A stretch of 64,000 bases of DNA from Pyropia haitanensis (GCA_008729055.1 SDUX01000005.1:1124875-1188874), one strand, 5' to 3'; numbered from the stretch's first letter, positions 44,173-55,016 are shown. The notes: generated from the sequence alone by a model not told the origin. Program-made: numbers and translations.

Positions 44173-45645
44173 TCAGCGCGCGGACCAAGCCGACGCCTGG
44201 GTAAATGCGTTGCGCAGTTCCAGGCGGTTGCACATGGCCTTATACTTGACAAAAGCCTACGCACTGTCCCATCCGCTCTTGTTCTGTGCCCACTTGTCAG
44301 TCATGCCCAGCGCGTCATAGAGCTGCACCTCGGAGCGCTTGCCAGAGTGTGTAGCCACTTCGTCAAAACCAATCATGCCACAATCAAAAAGTGGCTTGCG
44401 GACGAGCGCCGTCAGCTCCTCGCCGCTGATCTTCTGGTGCGTGTCCCAGGACATGATCTCGACGCCAAGGCGTGTTCTCGACGGTGGGCGGCAAAAAATG
44501 GGCCCCTGCCCTCCTCCACGAACCTTCAACTATAACAGCAGCACTCTTCCCGCGTCAAGCCTGCGGAGTGCGTCAGTAAGAGTCCACCTACGTCGTGCAG
44601 CTCGGAATGCAGTGGCCGCGTGAGACAAAATGTGACCCACAAACGCGGCAAAAAAGGACGCACGCATCTTGAGTCAAGCGCAATAGGGCCCGGTCACGGA
44701 TGGCACACGTATACATGTCGCTTGAGCAAGTTCTTCGTCTCCTCGTTGATGCTCAAATTGATTCCCGCCATGCTGTTGCCAATGTGCTTCATGCTGAGAC
44801 AGAGGAGCAGGAAGATCTTGGGACCGCCCCGGCAGGACATGGTAGGCCACCCCCTTCTCTAACAACGGTAAAAAAAAACGCTTGCCACGAAAATCCCACT
44901 TTTCTGTCTTTACCACAGCGACGACCACCTCCTCTTGCTCTCCGTCACGTAGGAGCACAAAAAAAACCCGGCCATCGACATTCTTGAATTCTTCCACCAG
45001 CACACGCGTAACCAGCTGTCCGTCCTTGCGTTGGAATGCTCGCTGCTTAGCCATCGCCACGACGGTGGGTGACAGGGACAGGGCGTGAAAGAGATGCTCA
45101 AAGCTGTGCACAGTCACGGTCCGTGTCGTTGTCGCCGAGCGCGAGTGAGAACTTGTCACGCAGACGAGCTGACGGTCTTGCACCGGCTGCTCCATCGCCA
45201 AGCGCGTGCAGTCCACGTCAAACGCGACCAGTCCGCGATAGGCCCTCAGCGCCTTGACCGAGCTCTCCCGCGTCACTGCGGCAGCATGTGCAGGACAAAG
45301 GCGAAGGCGCTCCATCAGGCGCGACAACACGCACGCCGCCAGCGCCCGATCGAGAGCAAAGCGCTGGAATGGGATGACATCTTGGAGATCGTGGAGGCCA
45401 TACAGAGACCCCGCTGCCAGCTGCCACTGCAGCTCCAGGTGAGCTATTCGCTCTTCAGCGCGCCGGGCGGTAGCGACGGCCTCATTGATAAGGACGTCGT
45501 GCCTCTGCTCCACGGGGATGGTGCTTGAGTCCTCGCGCCTCTGCTCCGCGGGGATGGTGGTCGAGTCCTCGCGCCTCTGCTCCGCGGGGATGGTGGTCGA
45601 GTGCTCGCGCCTCTGCTCCGGGGGGTTGGTGGTCGAGTTCTCCAT
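44173..45645 (-). CDS. Unknown three-exon gene with 12-residue repeats; two in-frame TAG
   Basis: Exons 45645-44914, 44858-44715 and 44667-44173 (732, 144 and 495 nt, all multiples of three). The introns are 55 nt (GTAAAG ... T9 tract ... TTAG) and 47 nt (GTATAC ... CTCAAG). Splicing the first removes an apparent frameshift. The N-terminus from ATG 45645 has four 12-residue repeats of the type STTIPAEQRRED. A helical globular region follows (AEERIAHLELQWQLAAGSLY, DRALAACVLSRLMERLRLCP), then VRRTVTVHSFEHLFHAL-type text, PKIFLLLCLSMKHIGNSMAG and MSWDTHQKISGEELTALVRK. TAG at 44530-44532 and 44257-44259 interrupt exon 3, and the frame ends in TGA at 44173. The first TAG could instead lie in an intron (a GTAGGT donor is near 44583), and the second could be a real stop. 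I do not recognise the family. Confidence 0.55.
44668..44714 (-). other. Putative 47-nt intron
   Basis: GTATACGTG donor and GACTCAAG acceptor on the minus strand. Removal joins ..NLLKRH to MRASFFAAF in phase, bypassing a TGA in each alternative frame. Confidence 0.5.
44859..44913 (-). other. 55-nt intron with T-tract
   Basis: GTAAAGACAG donor, nine T residues, and GTTGTTAG acceptor on the minus strand. Its length of 55 exactly corrects the frame difference between exons 1 and 2. Confidence 0.7.
45502..45645. repeat. Four 36-bp tandem repeats (coding)
   Basis: Units start at 45502, 45538, 45574 and 45610, each beginning CCTCTGCTCC. The middle two are nearly identical. They encode a 12-residue period (S-T-T-I-P-A-E-Q-R-R-E-D type) at the N-terminus of the minus-strand gene, so repeat number could vary without frame disruption. 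Confidence 0.9.
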
Positions 45646-46441
45646 GTGAAAGGGGCGTCGCCACAGTGTAGGGTGAAAGTGGCAGTAGGGAGGTGGCAGT
45701 GGCGAGGGGTGGCGGCGGGGGTCCACTGACGGCTCACAGGGTCCTCCGCAGCGCTGGCCGGCAGCCGCGCTGTCAGCTGGCGGGCCGCCGTACGACTAAC
45801 GAGCGCGGTGGAAGCAGCCTCGAGGGCGTGGGAGCGACTCAGGCAATTCGCCGCGCATGTCCTCCATACAGTTAACTACACTTCGAATATAGTGTGCCTC
45901 AACCCGCCCGTCACCGCCTGACACTCACCTTCTGCCCATCGCTGCCCGTCGCCGTCTGTCACGGTCACAGAGCTTTAACGTGGGAGCCTCGTCCCCCACC
46001 TGCCGCTCGTCCTTTGTCCCTCTCCGTTCACCACCCACACGTCACATGCAAGCGGACGTGGAGCAGCCGAGGTACGCCCATGTCTTTGAGCACTGCCGCC
46101 GGAGGTCGGTCAGCTATTGGGGTGCACGTGTCCGGTCCAGAGGTGTCCCGACGGCCCTTGGAGTAGCGGTCCCAATTCTCGGCATCTTTTCTAACGCGCA
46201 TCGCTTGCTGCGTGCGCCTGCACTCCTCGACACGTCTTCGATTTCGTTGTCGACTCGTTTTTATGCTCATGTTTGTAGTACTAAGTTGTCCATGGAGCTG
46301 GAGGTAGGGCTCTAGTCCCTCAGGCTGTGCACTGATACGGACAGGTCGTTGTTCCACACCTGGTCGTCTTCTTTCGCTGCTGGCCATTCTGACGGCCACC
46401 AGTCTGTGCTGCCAGCACCGGACCACCGTGTTTTCCATGGC
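45646..46441. other. Divergent intergenic region between two unknown genes
   Basis: It lies between the start of the minus-strand gene (45645) and the plus-strand gene (46442). A minus-strand open frame at 46028-46450 (140 codons, basic, with EGLEPYLQLHGQLSTTNMS) and a plus-strand frame over the same bases compete, and neither is convincing. The segment probably contains a bidirectional promoter, but no TATA element is obvious. Confidence 0.35.
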
Positions 46442-48082
46442 ATGGCGCAAAAGTTGGTGTCAGCCATGTTCTTCCTGATGGACGAAGCGGAGCGGGTGGT
46501 GGCGGAGATGTCTTGGCGCGACTGTTTGCGGGCTGGCCTGCTGCGCCGGACGCGGGTTTATCACCTTAAGAAGGGCAAAATGTACGGTGGCCTGACCATC
46601 TCGAAGTGGTCTGCCGTTTTGACTGCGGCGCCGTTTGCGTTTGGCCGCGTACTGCGCAGGCCTTTGATGGCCCCTCTGGGCTTTGGCATGGACTTGCTGT
46701 GCATGCTGCACCGCCTGACCGCGACCCTTTACTTTTTCCCCCGGGTCGCGCTGGATGGTGCTGCCGCTTGCCGCGAACGCAGGACGGCGCACACGCTGGG
46801 GGAGGGAGTGGCTGATTTTGTGGCGCTGGTGCAACGGGTCTGCTTGCGATTGGACTGTGCGCTTTTCCAGAGGGCATTGGCCGTGCCAAGTCTCCACCGG
46901 CCGATGGAGATGTGCGCGCTGGTGTGCCCTGCCGGCCCCGTTGGCCATGTGCGCCACGTCACGGAGCTGGGGTTGGATGGTGCGCATCAGCCGAACAAGA
47001 GGGCCATCGCCGGTGGCAATGGCCACGACGACGCCGGGCAGGCGATGCGGGCGATGGTGGAGTCCGAGTTTTTTTCCCGTCTGGTGCTGGCCCCGTCGTC
47101 GTTGTTCGTACCTCCTGAATAGGTGACGCAGCCTGGCGTGCGCGAGGCGTTTGTGGGCGCTCATGCCCTGTGGTCTTTGCGCGCTGGTGCTGCACGACTG
47201 TTCCTCGGCGTGTGCTGCCGTTGGGGGCGGCAGTGGCATGTCTCACGACGGCGCGGGTGGCTGGATTGTCTTGGGTCGGAGACAAGGGCACGCATTCCGG
47301 TCAGCTTGACGGGTAGCCGAGAGCACCGGCGTGGCCCACAGGTGCCCATTTGCTGCGGGCGCGGGGCGGGGGCGCCCGCCGCGGCCGGCGCCCTGGCTGG
47401 GAAAGGTCCGCCGGGGAGCGGGGCGGACCACGGCAGCGGAAAGGGCGCTTCCACTGGGGGCGGCGGCGGCAGCAGCGGCGGCTGTGCCTGCGGGCGGAGC
47501 CGGTGCCTGCGGGCGGGGCCGACGAACCCCCCTTCCCCCCCTCCCGTTTCCCCTGTTGCCTCCGCCCCCGCGGTGGGGCCACCTCTCTTCCGGCGACCCC
47601 CCCATCTTCGTACGGCCGCCCCCCCACCCACGCTCCCCCGCTTCCTCCCCACCCCGCTCCCGCCCCCAGCCCCCCCGTGGGCGAGGCGGGGGGGTGTGGC
47701 CAGGGGCGCCGGTCTGGCCCGTAGGTCGCCGTTTGCGGCGGGCGGGGGGTGGGGGCGCCCCGGCGGGCGCGTTCCGCCGGCGCCCGTGGTGTGGCAGACG
47801 CTCGTGCACCGCCGCAGCGGATGCGAGCTCGAAGTGGACGCCATTCTTCCCGACGTGCTCTGGCGGAGAGCGCCACCAACGGACCTGAGCGCCGTTGGGC
47901 CAGGGGGGATGGAGGGAGAAGAGGTGACGGCAGCGGCGGCGGCGGCGGCGGCGGCTACGGCGGCGGCGGCGGAGGCGCGGAAATGGTTGCCCGGGCGGGC
48001 TTGTACGCGGACATGGCGGTGGGGCCGGCACACCCGTTTCCCGCGGCGCTGGAGGGGGCGCTCGCGGTGGTGGTGGTGGTGA
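46442..48082 (+). CDS. Unknown gene, one in-frame TAG
   Basis: From ATG 46442 the frame reads MAQKLVSAMFFLMDEAERVV, MSWRDCLRAGLLRRTRVYHL and FADFVALV-type helical text, then HRPMEMCALVCPAGPVGHVR and GHDDAGQAMRAMVESEFFSR. TAG at 47120-47122 follows (..SSLFVPPE). The same frame continues VTQPGVREAFVGAHALWSLR, crosses a Gly/Pro/Arg-rich insert (about 47.33-47.74 kb) and resumes natural text (VVWQTLVHRRSGCELEVDAI, DLSAVGPGGMEGEEV), reaching TGA at 48080-48082. The insert may be an intron or low-complexity expansion. A GTGACG right after the TAG could be a weak splice donor, and the TAG could be the real end. No family recognised. It resembles a mobile-element or lineage-specific protein rather than a known enzyme. 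Confidence 0.45.
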
Positions 48083-48747
48083 TGACGGCACCCCCTCCCC
48101 CCGCCGCTCCAGCGGAGCCTCCTTCCGCCATTCTGTCAATTTCTTCCGCTCCTCCTGGCACGCGCGGAGCATCCTTAGAGGAAGCAGCGGTCGGCGAGCG
48201 CTTTGGGCCCCGTGTCTGGCAAGGCCCTGTCCGCGGGCCCCTCTCAGTCGGTGCTGTCGCGGCTCCTGAAGCGCTTGGCTCGGCGGCAGGCGGCGCTCCC
48301 CACCCTCCTTGTCACTGTCGTTTTCCTGGTGCCTGCTGCTCACTGACATGCGCTCCCTGTGGTTGCTGTCGTCGGCGCGCCTCCCCGCCATGGCTGTCCG
48401 CCATGTCGGCGTCGTTGGCGTCTTTGATGTGGTCACTCGCCTCGGGCGGGTGGACGGTGGGCGGGCGCTGTACCGGCTGGCGCCGACGCCCGCGTCGGTG
48501 GCGGCGATTGTGGCGCACCTACGGGGCGGCGACGGCGGCGGCGGCGACGGGGCGGCGGTGGGTGCCTGGAGGGGTGGCAAAGCCGTCATCGCCGCGGCCG
48601 CGGCGGCAGGCCGGCGACGGCTTCAACGGCGGGGGCGCGGAGATGGTTGTCCAGGCGGGCTTGCACGCGGACGTGGCCGTGGTGTTGACGATGCGGCGGT
48701 GGGAGGCTGGAGAGGTGGCAGTGCCGACGCCGCCGCGACCGCAGTAA
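47930..48747 (+). repeat. Duplicated Gly-rich / AEMV segment
   Basis: Two copies of a segment, about 47936-48020 and 48620-48690, each run from a GGC repeat into text translating as GGGAEMVxxAGLxADxAV. The second copy continues VLTMRRWEAGEVAVPTPPRP to TAA at 48747. Both lie in one frame (47749-48747), different from the upstream gene, so they may be a shifted 3' end of that gene or a duplicated exon. Confidence 0.4.
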
Positions 48748-49483
48748 GCCGGTGGCGGCGGCGGCGGCGGCGACGGCGGCGGCCGCCGAGGGGGGAAGGG
48801 AGGGGGGCGCGGGGAGCGTACGGGTACGCACTCGCGGCCCCGGGGCGGCATTGCCGTGAGGCGGGGGGTCCATGCCGCCGCGCGGGGCTCCCCAGATGGC
48901 GTCCGGCACCTGATGCGGGACAGTAGACGCGAAAGGGGCGAAGAGTAAGCGCTGGGGGGGGGGGTGGGAAGGTCGTGCGAGCAGGTCCGGCGGGCGGCGG
49001 CGGCGGGCGCTGGTGGGGGGGAAGGGTCCCCACCCCACCCGCCGCGCGCACGCCCAGCGCCCTCTTTACCGCCACGGCAGCGTCGAGTGCGAGCTGCAGT
49101 CGACGGTCGGGGGGGGCTGGGGCGGCAACGCCCGCCGCTGTCGCCGTTCATGTCGTCGCTGGCGCGGGGGGCCCCCATTCACCGGCGGCACGCGCTGCGC
49201 CCACCGGGGTGGCGGCGGCAGCCGCAGCCGCTGCCACCACCGCCACCGCGTCGGCCGCAGCAGCGTTGGCTGCCCCCCCCCTCCTTCCCGACGGCTCAGA
49301 TGCAAGCGGCGGCGGCATTTCATCGGATCTTGACGAGGCAAAAATAGTGTAAAGAAAAAATCCGTCGTGCGGCGCTGTTCCTCTCCCTCCCACTCGGTGA
49401 CTGTGTCCACACGAGCGACATCTCGTAATTCCCACAGCTCGCCTACCTCCTAGGCCCTCCCCGCTCGACCGCCCCCGCTCTCC
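48748..49483. other. GC-rich intergenic spacer
   Basis: GGC/GCC low complexity and G-runs (for example near 48951-48965) with open frames on both strands. From 49330 the text becomes ordinary and leads into the 3' end of the minus-strand gene at 49484. No gene is called. Confidence 0.45.
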
Positions 49484-50604
49484 TCACTCTTCGTCAAGGT
49501 CAAACTCATCCTCCTCCACGTCGACCATCTCGTCCATGTCCAGTGCCTCATCCCCGAGCCCCGCGGCTATGATGTCCATGTTGGAAGCCAACATGCGGCG
49601 CACCTCCTTTGCCACCTTAACGCGTGTGGACAGACGCGGCTGCAGAAAGCGCCAACAGTAGGGCCCCGTCGTGCGCGTGCCCACGTTGTCCTCCGGGACG
49701 TCCTTCGTCCAGTCAAATAATCGGCCCTTGAAGATGCCGCGCAGATTGTTCGCCACTGCGACGAGCGTCGCGGCACTCCACCGGTGCTGGGACCGCGAGT
49801 ACTGGTTCAGTAGATCGTCCGCAAATGTCACCAGGCAGCCGCGCTTGACGTACACAGCGGTGCGCTGGTGCGTAGCGACGGGCAGCAACACCCCCGTCGC
49901 GCAGACGATCATAGAGCGCTCGTAGGAAAAGAAGTCGTTGCCCGCAGCCACTTGCGCCGGCGGCTCGACCGCTGCGGGGAAGCGCATGACGATGTCCTCC
50001 TCCGTCTGGTCCCGGTTCTCGCAGGGATCCAACACTTCCGCCTGGAGGTAGCGGCGAAAGCGCGCGCGGTAGTCCGGCCGCCACGCCTTGATGTGGCCAC
50101 AGAAGGCCAGGTGGCGCAAGGAGCCGTCCGTTGCCATGATGACCGCCCAGTCGCGCAACACCTTGGGCACGACGCCCGACGCCATCACCTTGTTCTTCGC
50201 GGTCTTCATTGTCGTGATGGTCATGTGGTCCAACCCCTTGGCGGTGAACGGGTTGCTGCCTGGTCCCCTACGGGTCTTGCAGCACAAGATGGTCATCACG
50301 TCCTAGTGGACGGCCGACGCCACGGGGTTGCGCTGGTTGAGCACCTCGATGTCAATCGGCTTGACCAGGCTGCCCGGAGCTATGCGGTTAAACTCCGCGC
50401 AGAGCATCTCCATGCTCATCTCCGTATACAGGACGACCAGCGGGAAGACGGGCTGCGCGTTGGCTTTCGCCACAGCGGCAACGACTAGGGCAGCCACGGC
50501 GTTCGCCAGCGCCTGCGGCTGACGACTGCTCTCGTTGACGAACACAACCGCGTCGTGGAGGGCAGCAAAAATAGGCTCCAGCACAATGGTCCGGACACGC
50601 TCGT
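49484..50604 (-). CDS. Unknown protein, 5'-truncated by an LTR, one in-frame TAG
   Basis: The minus-strand frame is already open at the LTR border (50604) and runs to TGA at 49484. It has one interruption, TAG at 50303-50305 (..PVASAVH-TAG-DVMTILCC). The text is natural on both sides: TIVLEPIFAALHDAVVFVNE, PVFPLVVLYTEMSMEMLCAE, DHMTITTMKTAKNKVMASGV, RDWAVIMATDGSLRHLAFCG, ATLVAVANNLRGIFKGRLFD. It ends in an acidic tail (DEMVDVEEDEFDLDEE). There is no signal peptide or membrane segment. The true N-terminus is missing and no continuation was found beyond the right LTR at 57958, so the locus has been truncated or rearranged. Family unknown. Confidence 0.6.
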
Positions 50605-51466
50605 TGTGAGGCACCACCCACACACGGGCAGCCCTCAACGTACTGGTGCCGGTGTCAGCAACCCGTGCGAGCCAATGAGGATGCCGGGCGCGGGGAAGGT
50701 GACGGGTGGGATGACGGTGATGGGGGTGGGGAAGAGGATGGGCGTGACGTCGGTGAGGGTCGAGGGGGTCGAAGGTAAAGGAGGTCTTTGTCTCTGTCTG
50801 TGGTTGTTCCCCCGAGGTCTCTCCCGGTGGCGCCCACACTCACGCATTATATACCCCCAGGGGGGCACCCAGGGTGCCCCAAAGCATGCGATTGCCCGTC
50901 GTGCCGGTGGACGGCACCAAAGCTCTCAAAACAAAGCATGGGCTCTCAGAACAAAGCAAGGGTGGGCGTGTGCGCCCCAAGGCGCCCCACCAGAGAGCCC
51001 CAAACGGGGGGGGGGACGGTGTGCGGCGCTCGTAGCGCCGCGCGGCTGGCCCCACGCGCCATTCGACCCGAAAAGCCTCAGAGGCGTGTAAGCAGACGCC
51101 AGTCTTCGGGTCGAATATCTCCCGTGGGTCAGCAAGTCTTGTCGCTCCCATTGGTCCACGGGGAGATTGCTCCGGCTTGCTGACGCGTCAGAGATGTGGC
51201 TCGTCTTTTGGTCCGTTAGTCCGTTGATCCGTTGGAGACTGTACCCGTCGGCAGATGAGTCAGGGTAGTGACGGTTAGCCAATCCGCGGCTCCCGTGCTG
51301 ACCGTCCGTTAGTAGTAGATTATCGGACGGACACCGCGGCAAGCCCCAGATTACCTTGGAGTTGATGCGTCTTGGAAGGAGTTGGCTGAGAAGGACAGGG
51401 AGGGAGAGGCCCCAGTCCTTATCCCCTAGGCTCCAGTCTTGGGGATTTAAGGGGCATATCCTTACA
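50605..51466 (-). repeat. 3' LTR (862 bp)
   Basis: Read on the minus strand it begins TGTAAGGATATGCC and ends GTGCCTCACA (TG..CA ends), matching 57097-57958. It contains TATATAA on the minus strand at 50847-50853. Confidence 0.93.
50847..50853 (-). promoter_or_regulatory. TATA box in 3' LTR
   Basis: TATATAA on the minus strand, directly followed by the GTGAGTGTGGGCGCC text that is identical in both LTRs. The counterpart in the 5' LTR, at 57342-57348, would drive the element. Confidence 0.55.
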
Positions 51467-51480
51467 CCTCCCCCCCCTTA
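51467..51480 (-). promoter_or_regulatory. Polypurine tract
   Basis: Minus strand TAAGGGGGGGGAGG abuts the 3' LTR. Its first three bases are the TAA stop codon of pol, a very compact arrangement. This is the second-strand primer site of LTR retrotransposons. Confidence 0.85.
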
Positions 51481-54371
51481 GGACGCGCGTCGCAGGAAAG
51501 CGTCCAACACTTCAGGTGCGTTCGCAAGGTCTTGCTTGGTCAGCCAGGAGTTCTCGCTGACGTCACAGCCTTTCCACTTGACCAGGTACTGTAGTCGTCC
51601 ACGGCGCTTTCGTGACCTTATGATGGAGTCGACTTCGTACTCGACAGAACCGTCCGGAAATGCCACCGGAGGCGGAACGGGAGGAAGTCGGCCATACGGA
51701 TCAGCGCGGTACGGCTTCAGCAAGCTCGCATGAAAGGCGTTGTGAACCTTGCGATCGAGCACCGCTTGGGGAAGATCCAGGCGGAACGTCACATCGTTGA
51801 TGCTCTCAGTGACGCGGTACGGTCCCGAGTACTTGGGCATCAGCTTGCGAGCGCCTTGGAAGGCATCTGGCATAAGGTGTTTGGTACTTAGTAGCACCAG
51901 ATCGTCCACGGCGATCTTGCAAGGTCGGCGATGGCGATTTGCGTACGCCGAGCGCGCCTCATTTGCACTCTTGATGGCTGAGATGGCAGTCTCTTGAGCA
52001 TGTTGGAGACCGCTTAGCCAGTCAGACACTGCAGGCATGCTTGACTCTGAGTTTTCGAGGATGTCCATTGGTACCGTCGTAGGTTCGAATCCGTAGTTCA
52101 GGAAAAATGGGGAGTACGTTGTAACAGCATTTGGCGACCGGTTGTAGGCTACTTCGGCAGCAACCAGAAAGAGGTCCCAATCGCGTTGGTGATGGTTGAC
52201 AAAGTTTCGCAGGATTTCTTCGATCTTCTTGTTCATGATCTCAGTTTGTCCGTCGGTTTGCGGGTGGTACGCTGAAGAGGCCTTGATCTTGACCTTGAGA
52301 ATCTCCGTGAGCGACTGCCAGAAGTTGGAGAAGAAAATGCGGTCCCTGTCGCAGACAACATTAGCTGGGAGTCCGTGGTGTCGATAGACGTGATCGTGAT
52401 AGAGCTGAGCTGCAACTGGCGCCGTACAGTCTGGCTTCATAGGGGCGAGGCGAATCATCTTGGAGAGGCGGTCGACAACGACGTGAATCCCGTTGTGACC
52501 TCTTGGAGTCAGAGAAAGAGGCGTGATAAAGTCCATGGAGACACTTGCCCATCGTTGGCTCGGGGGGTCCAGGGGTTTGAGGTGACCCAGAGGTGAATGA
52601 GTGCTAGCCTTGTTCCGCTGGCACAAATCACATGTTTGTACGTATCTTTGGATGTCTTTCCGCATTGTCTTCCAGTAGTACTTGGAAGAAATAACCTTGG
52701 TTGTTTTCTTGACTCCCATGTGCCCTTGGCACGGGACATCATGGTAGTCGTGGAGTAGTCTTTGGCGTAGAGTACCGACGGGGATACACGTACGGTCACC
52801 TCGTTTCAACAACCTCATGTGTAGCCGGTAGGGAGATACCGGGTCTTTGACTAGGTCGGCAAACTCGGGGTCCGCGTCGTACTCTTGTCTTAAGGTGGCA
52901 AGGTCTTGATCACTTTGGTTGATGGTCATGAGGTTGTTGATTTCAGTTTTCTTGGGGAGTTCTTCAATGGTCTTGGTCAGCACGCGACTAAGAAGGTCTT
53001 GATTGGGGGCGTGCTTGTCGGGAGCACCTTGTGGCTGCCTGGAAAGGGCATCAGCCACGGGGTTCGAAGTGCCCTTGATTGGGACAATCTTGAACTGGAA
53101 CTGGTCCAGAAACTCCAGCCACTTGACTTGGCGATCGTTTAGCTTCTCTTGGGTGCTTAGGTATCTCAGGGACTCATGGTCGGTGTGGACCTCAAAGGGT
53201 CTTCCGTAGAGGTAGCAGCGCCAATGCCGGATAGCTTGTATGACTGCAAGCAGTTCTCTTTCACGAATGCTGTAGCGCTGCTCGTGGATGTTGAGAGTTA
53301 ACGAGAAGTACGCCACTGGACGCCGTCCGCGTCCATCATCTTGCTCAAGGACTGCGCCCACAGCATACCCGCTGGCATCTGTAGACACGTAGATTGGGTA
53401 TCTCTTGTCGAAAGGCCTTAGCAACGGTGCGCTTGTCGTTAGGTCCTGCAGCTGCTCAAAGGCTTTCTGGGCGTCGGGTGTCCACTCGAAGTCGACATTC
53501 CCAGTCAGCCTCGTTAGCGGCGTAGCTACGGCAGCCATTCCCTTGATGAATCTTCGATAAAAGTTGACCATACCGAGGAAAGATTGTACATCCTTTTTGC
53601 TCCTCGGTGTTGCCCACGTACGGATGGCTTGGACCTTGTAGTCTTCCATAGAGAAGCCTTTCTTGGAGATGACGTGGCCAAGGTAGTCCACAGTAGTTCG
53701 AGCGAACTGGCACTTGCTCAGCTTGGCGTAGAGCTTGTGTTCTCGTAATTTCTCGATTGCTAATCGTAGGTGCTTGAGGTGATCGTCATAAGTTTCGCTG
53801 TAGACTAGGATGTCGTCGAGGTAGACACAGATGAAGTCGTACAGATAGGGTCGGAAGACATCGTTCATTAGGTTCATGAAGACCGCGGGTGCATTTGTCA
53901 GACCAAAGGGTACGACGGTGAACTCATAGAATCCGTACTTGGTTCGAAACGCCGTCAAAGGTATTGTTTCTGGGTCAAGGCGAATCTGGTGATAGCCAGA
54001 GCGGAGGTCGATCTTTGTAAAGTACTTGGCCTTTCGCAGTTGGTCAAAGATGTCGTCGATGCGTGGTAGTGGGTACGCGTTCTTGATAGTAGCCTTGTTC
54101 AGGGCCCTGTAGTCGATGCACAATCGCCAGCCACCGTCCTTCTTCGCCGCAAAGAGGACGGAAGAGCCCCACGGTGAGGTGCTTGGTTGGATGAATCCCT
54201 TCCTTATGAGGCCGGCCAGTTGAGTCTTGAGTTCTTCGAGCTCCCATTCGGCTAGTCGGTAAATTCCGCTACGACGCGGTTGGGCGTCATCGGTCAGCTT
54301 GATGCTAAATTTGTGACTGCGCTCAGGAGCGAGTCCGTCGGGGAGCTCGTCTGGGAAGACATCAGCGTACT
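51478..54371 (-). CDS. Gypsy pol: RT, RNase H, integrase, chromodomain
   Basis: Continuous frame of over 960 codons ending in TAA. It opens with the protease/RT linker [20 protein letters not shown] and the RT entry [22 protein letters not shown] motifs are [33 protein letters not shown] and catalytic YLDD. RNase H motifs are [18 protein letters not shown] and [16 protein letters not shown]. The integrase has an H-x-H zinc finger ([18 protein letters not shown]), Asp in VSMDFITPL, Asp in VCDRDRIFF and Glu in [13 protein letters not shown]. The C-terminus is a chromodomain ([33 protein letters not shown]). An extra AG dinucleotide near 54371-54375 separates it from the protease frame, so this copy cannot make an intact polyprotein. 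There is no in-frame TAG. Confidence 0.93.
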
Positions 54372-55016
54372 CTCTTTGAGAATCTCTTGAACTTCTTTCT
54401 TGTCTTCGCCTTGTCCCATCGTAATGGCGTTAATGTCGAAGGTGCTAGAGGGATCTTCCGACTGCAGGTAGATGGCAAAAACAGGGCACCTTTGAACGAG
54501 GTCCCGAGCAAGGCGGTGCCGACTGATCAGAGCTTCGGGCTTCTTGAGGGAGGCAGTGATGGAAATGTTCTTGTGGTTGAACTTGAAGGAGATCTTGTTT
54601 TTCTTGTTGTTGATTTTGGCGTCCTTGTCATCGCGCCACTTCTTTCCCAGGATGAGGTCGTACGCGCTCAAGTCACAAACAGCGAACCGAAGTCGCTCTT
54701 GGTACGGTCCGATGTGAATCTCAAGAGGGTCAACGGTTTCAGCGAGGACATGGGAGCGGCCATCCGGCATGCTTGCCGCGAAGTCCGTTCCTTTTGTTTT
54801 CTCATGCAGGGAGGTAACGAGGCGCCTTGAGACAACGTTGATGGGAGATCCGTCGTCGAACAGCACCTTAACAACTTTTCCATTGACAGAAGCAGTAGAA
54901 AGCAGAAGCCCGAGTCGCGGGCCTTCAAATGGTGACGACATATTTTCAGGAACCGAAGGAGCGTCTTTCACAGATGTTGAGGACTGTTGCTGCTTCAGTT
55001 CCGCTGGCCTTTTGGG
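54372..55016 (-). CDS. Gypsy protease segment of pol
   Basis: The frame after the gag -1 shift reads [13 protein letters not shown], then [20 protein letters not shown] and an aspartic protease active-site region [17 protein letters not shown]. The loop is D-D-G-S, where retropepsins usually have D-S/T-G. The flap and C-terminal region follow ([12 protein letters not shown], a typical ILG-x-x-W motif). The segment loses frame to RT at the AG duplication near 54373; without it KE would run into YADVFP. Whether D-D-G is a family feature or a mutation needs comparison with other copies. Confidence 0.8.

Noticed and set aside
46028..46450. 140-codon minus-strand ORF
   Set aside because: Protein text is plausible but competes with the plus strand, has no recognisable domain and no splice or promoter support; left as uncertain. 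The plus-strand TAG at 46313 was therefore not counted.
52081..52101. AGGTTCGAATCCGT, a B-box-like tRNA motif
   Set aside because: Lies inside the Gypsy integrase coding region (encodes part of a conserved segment) with no tRNA fold around it.
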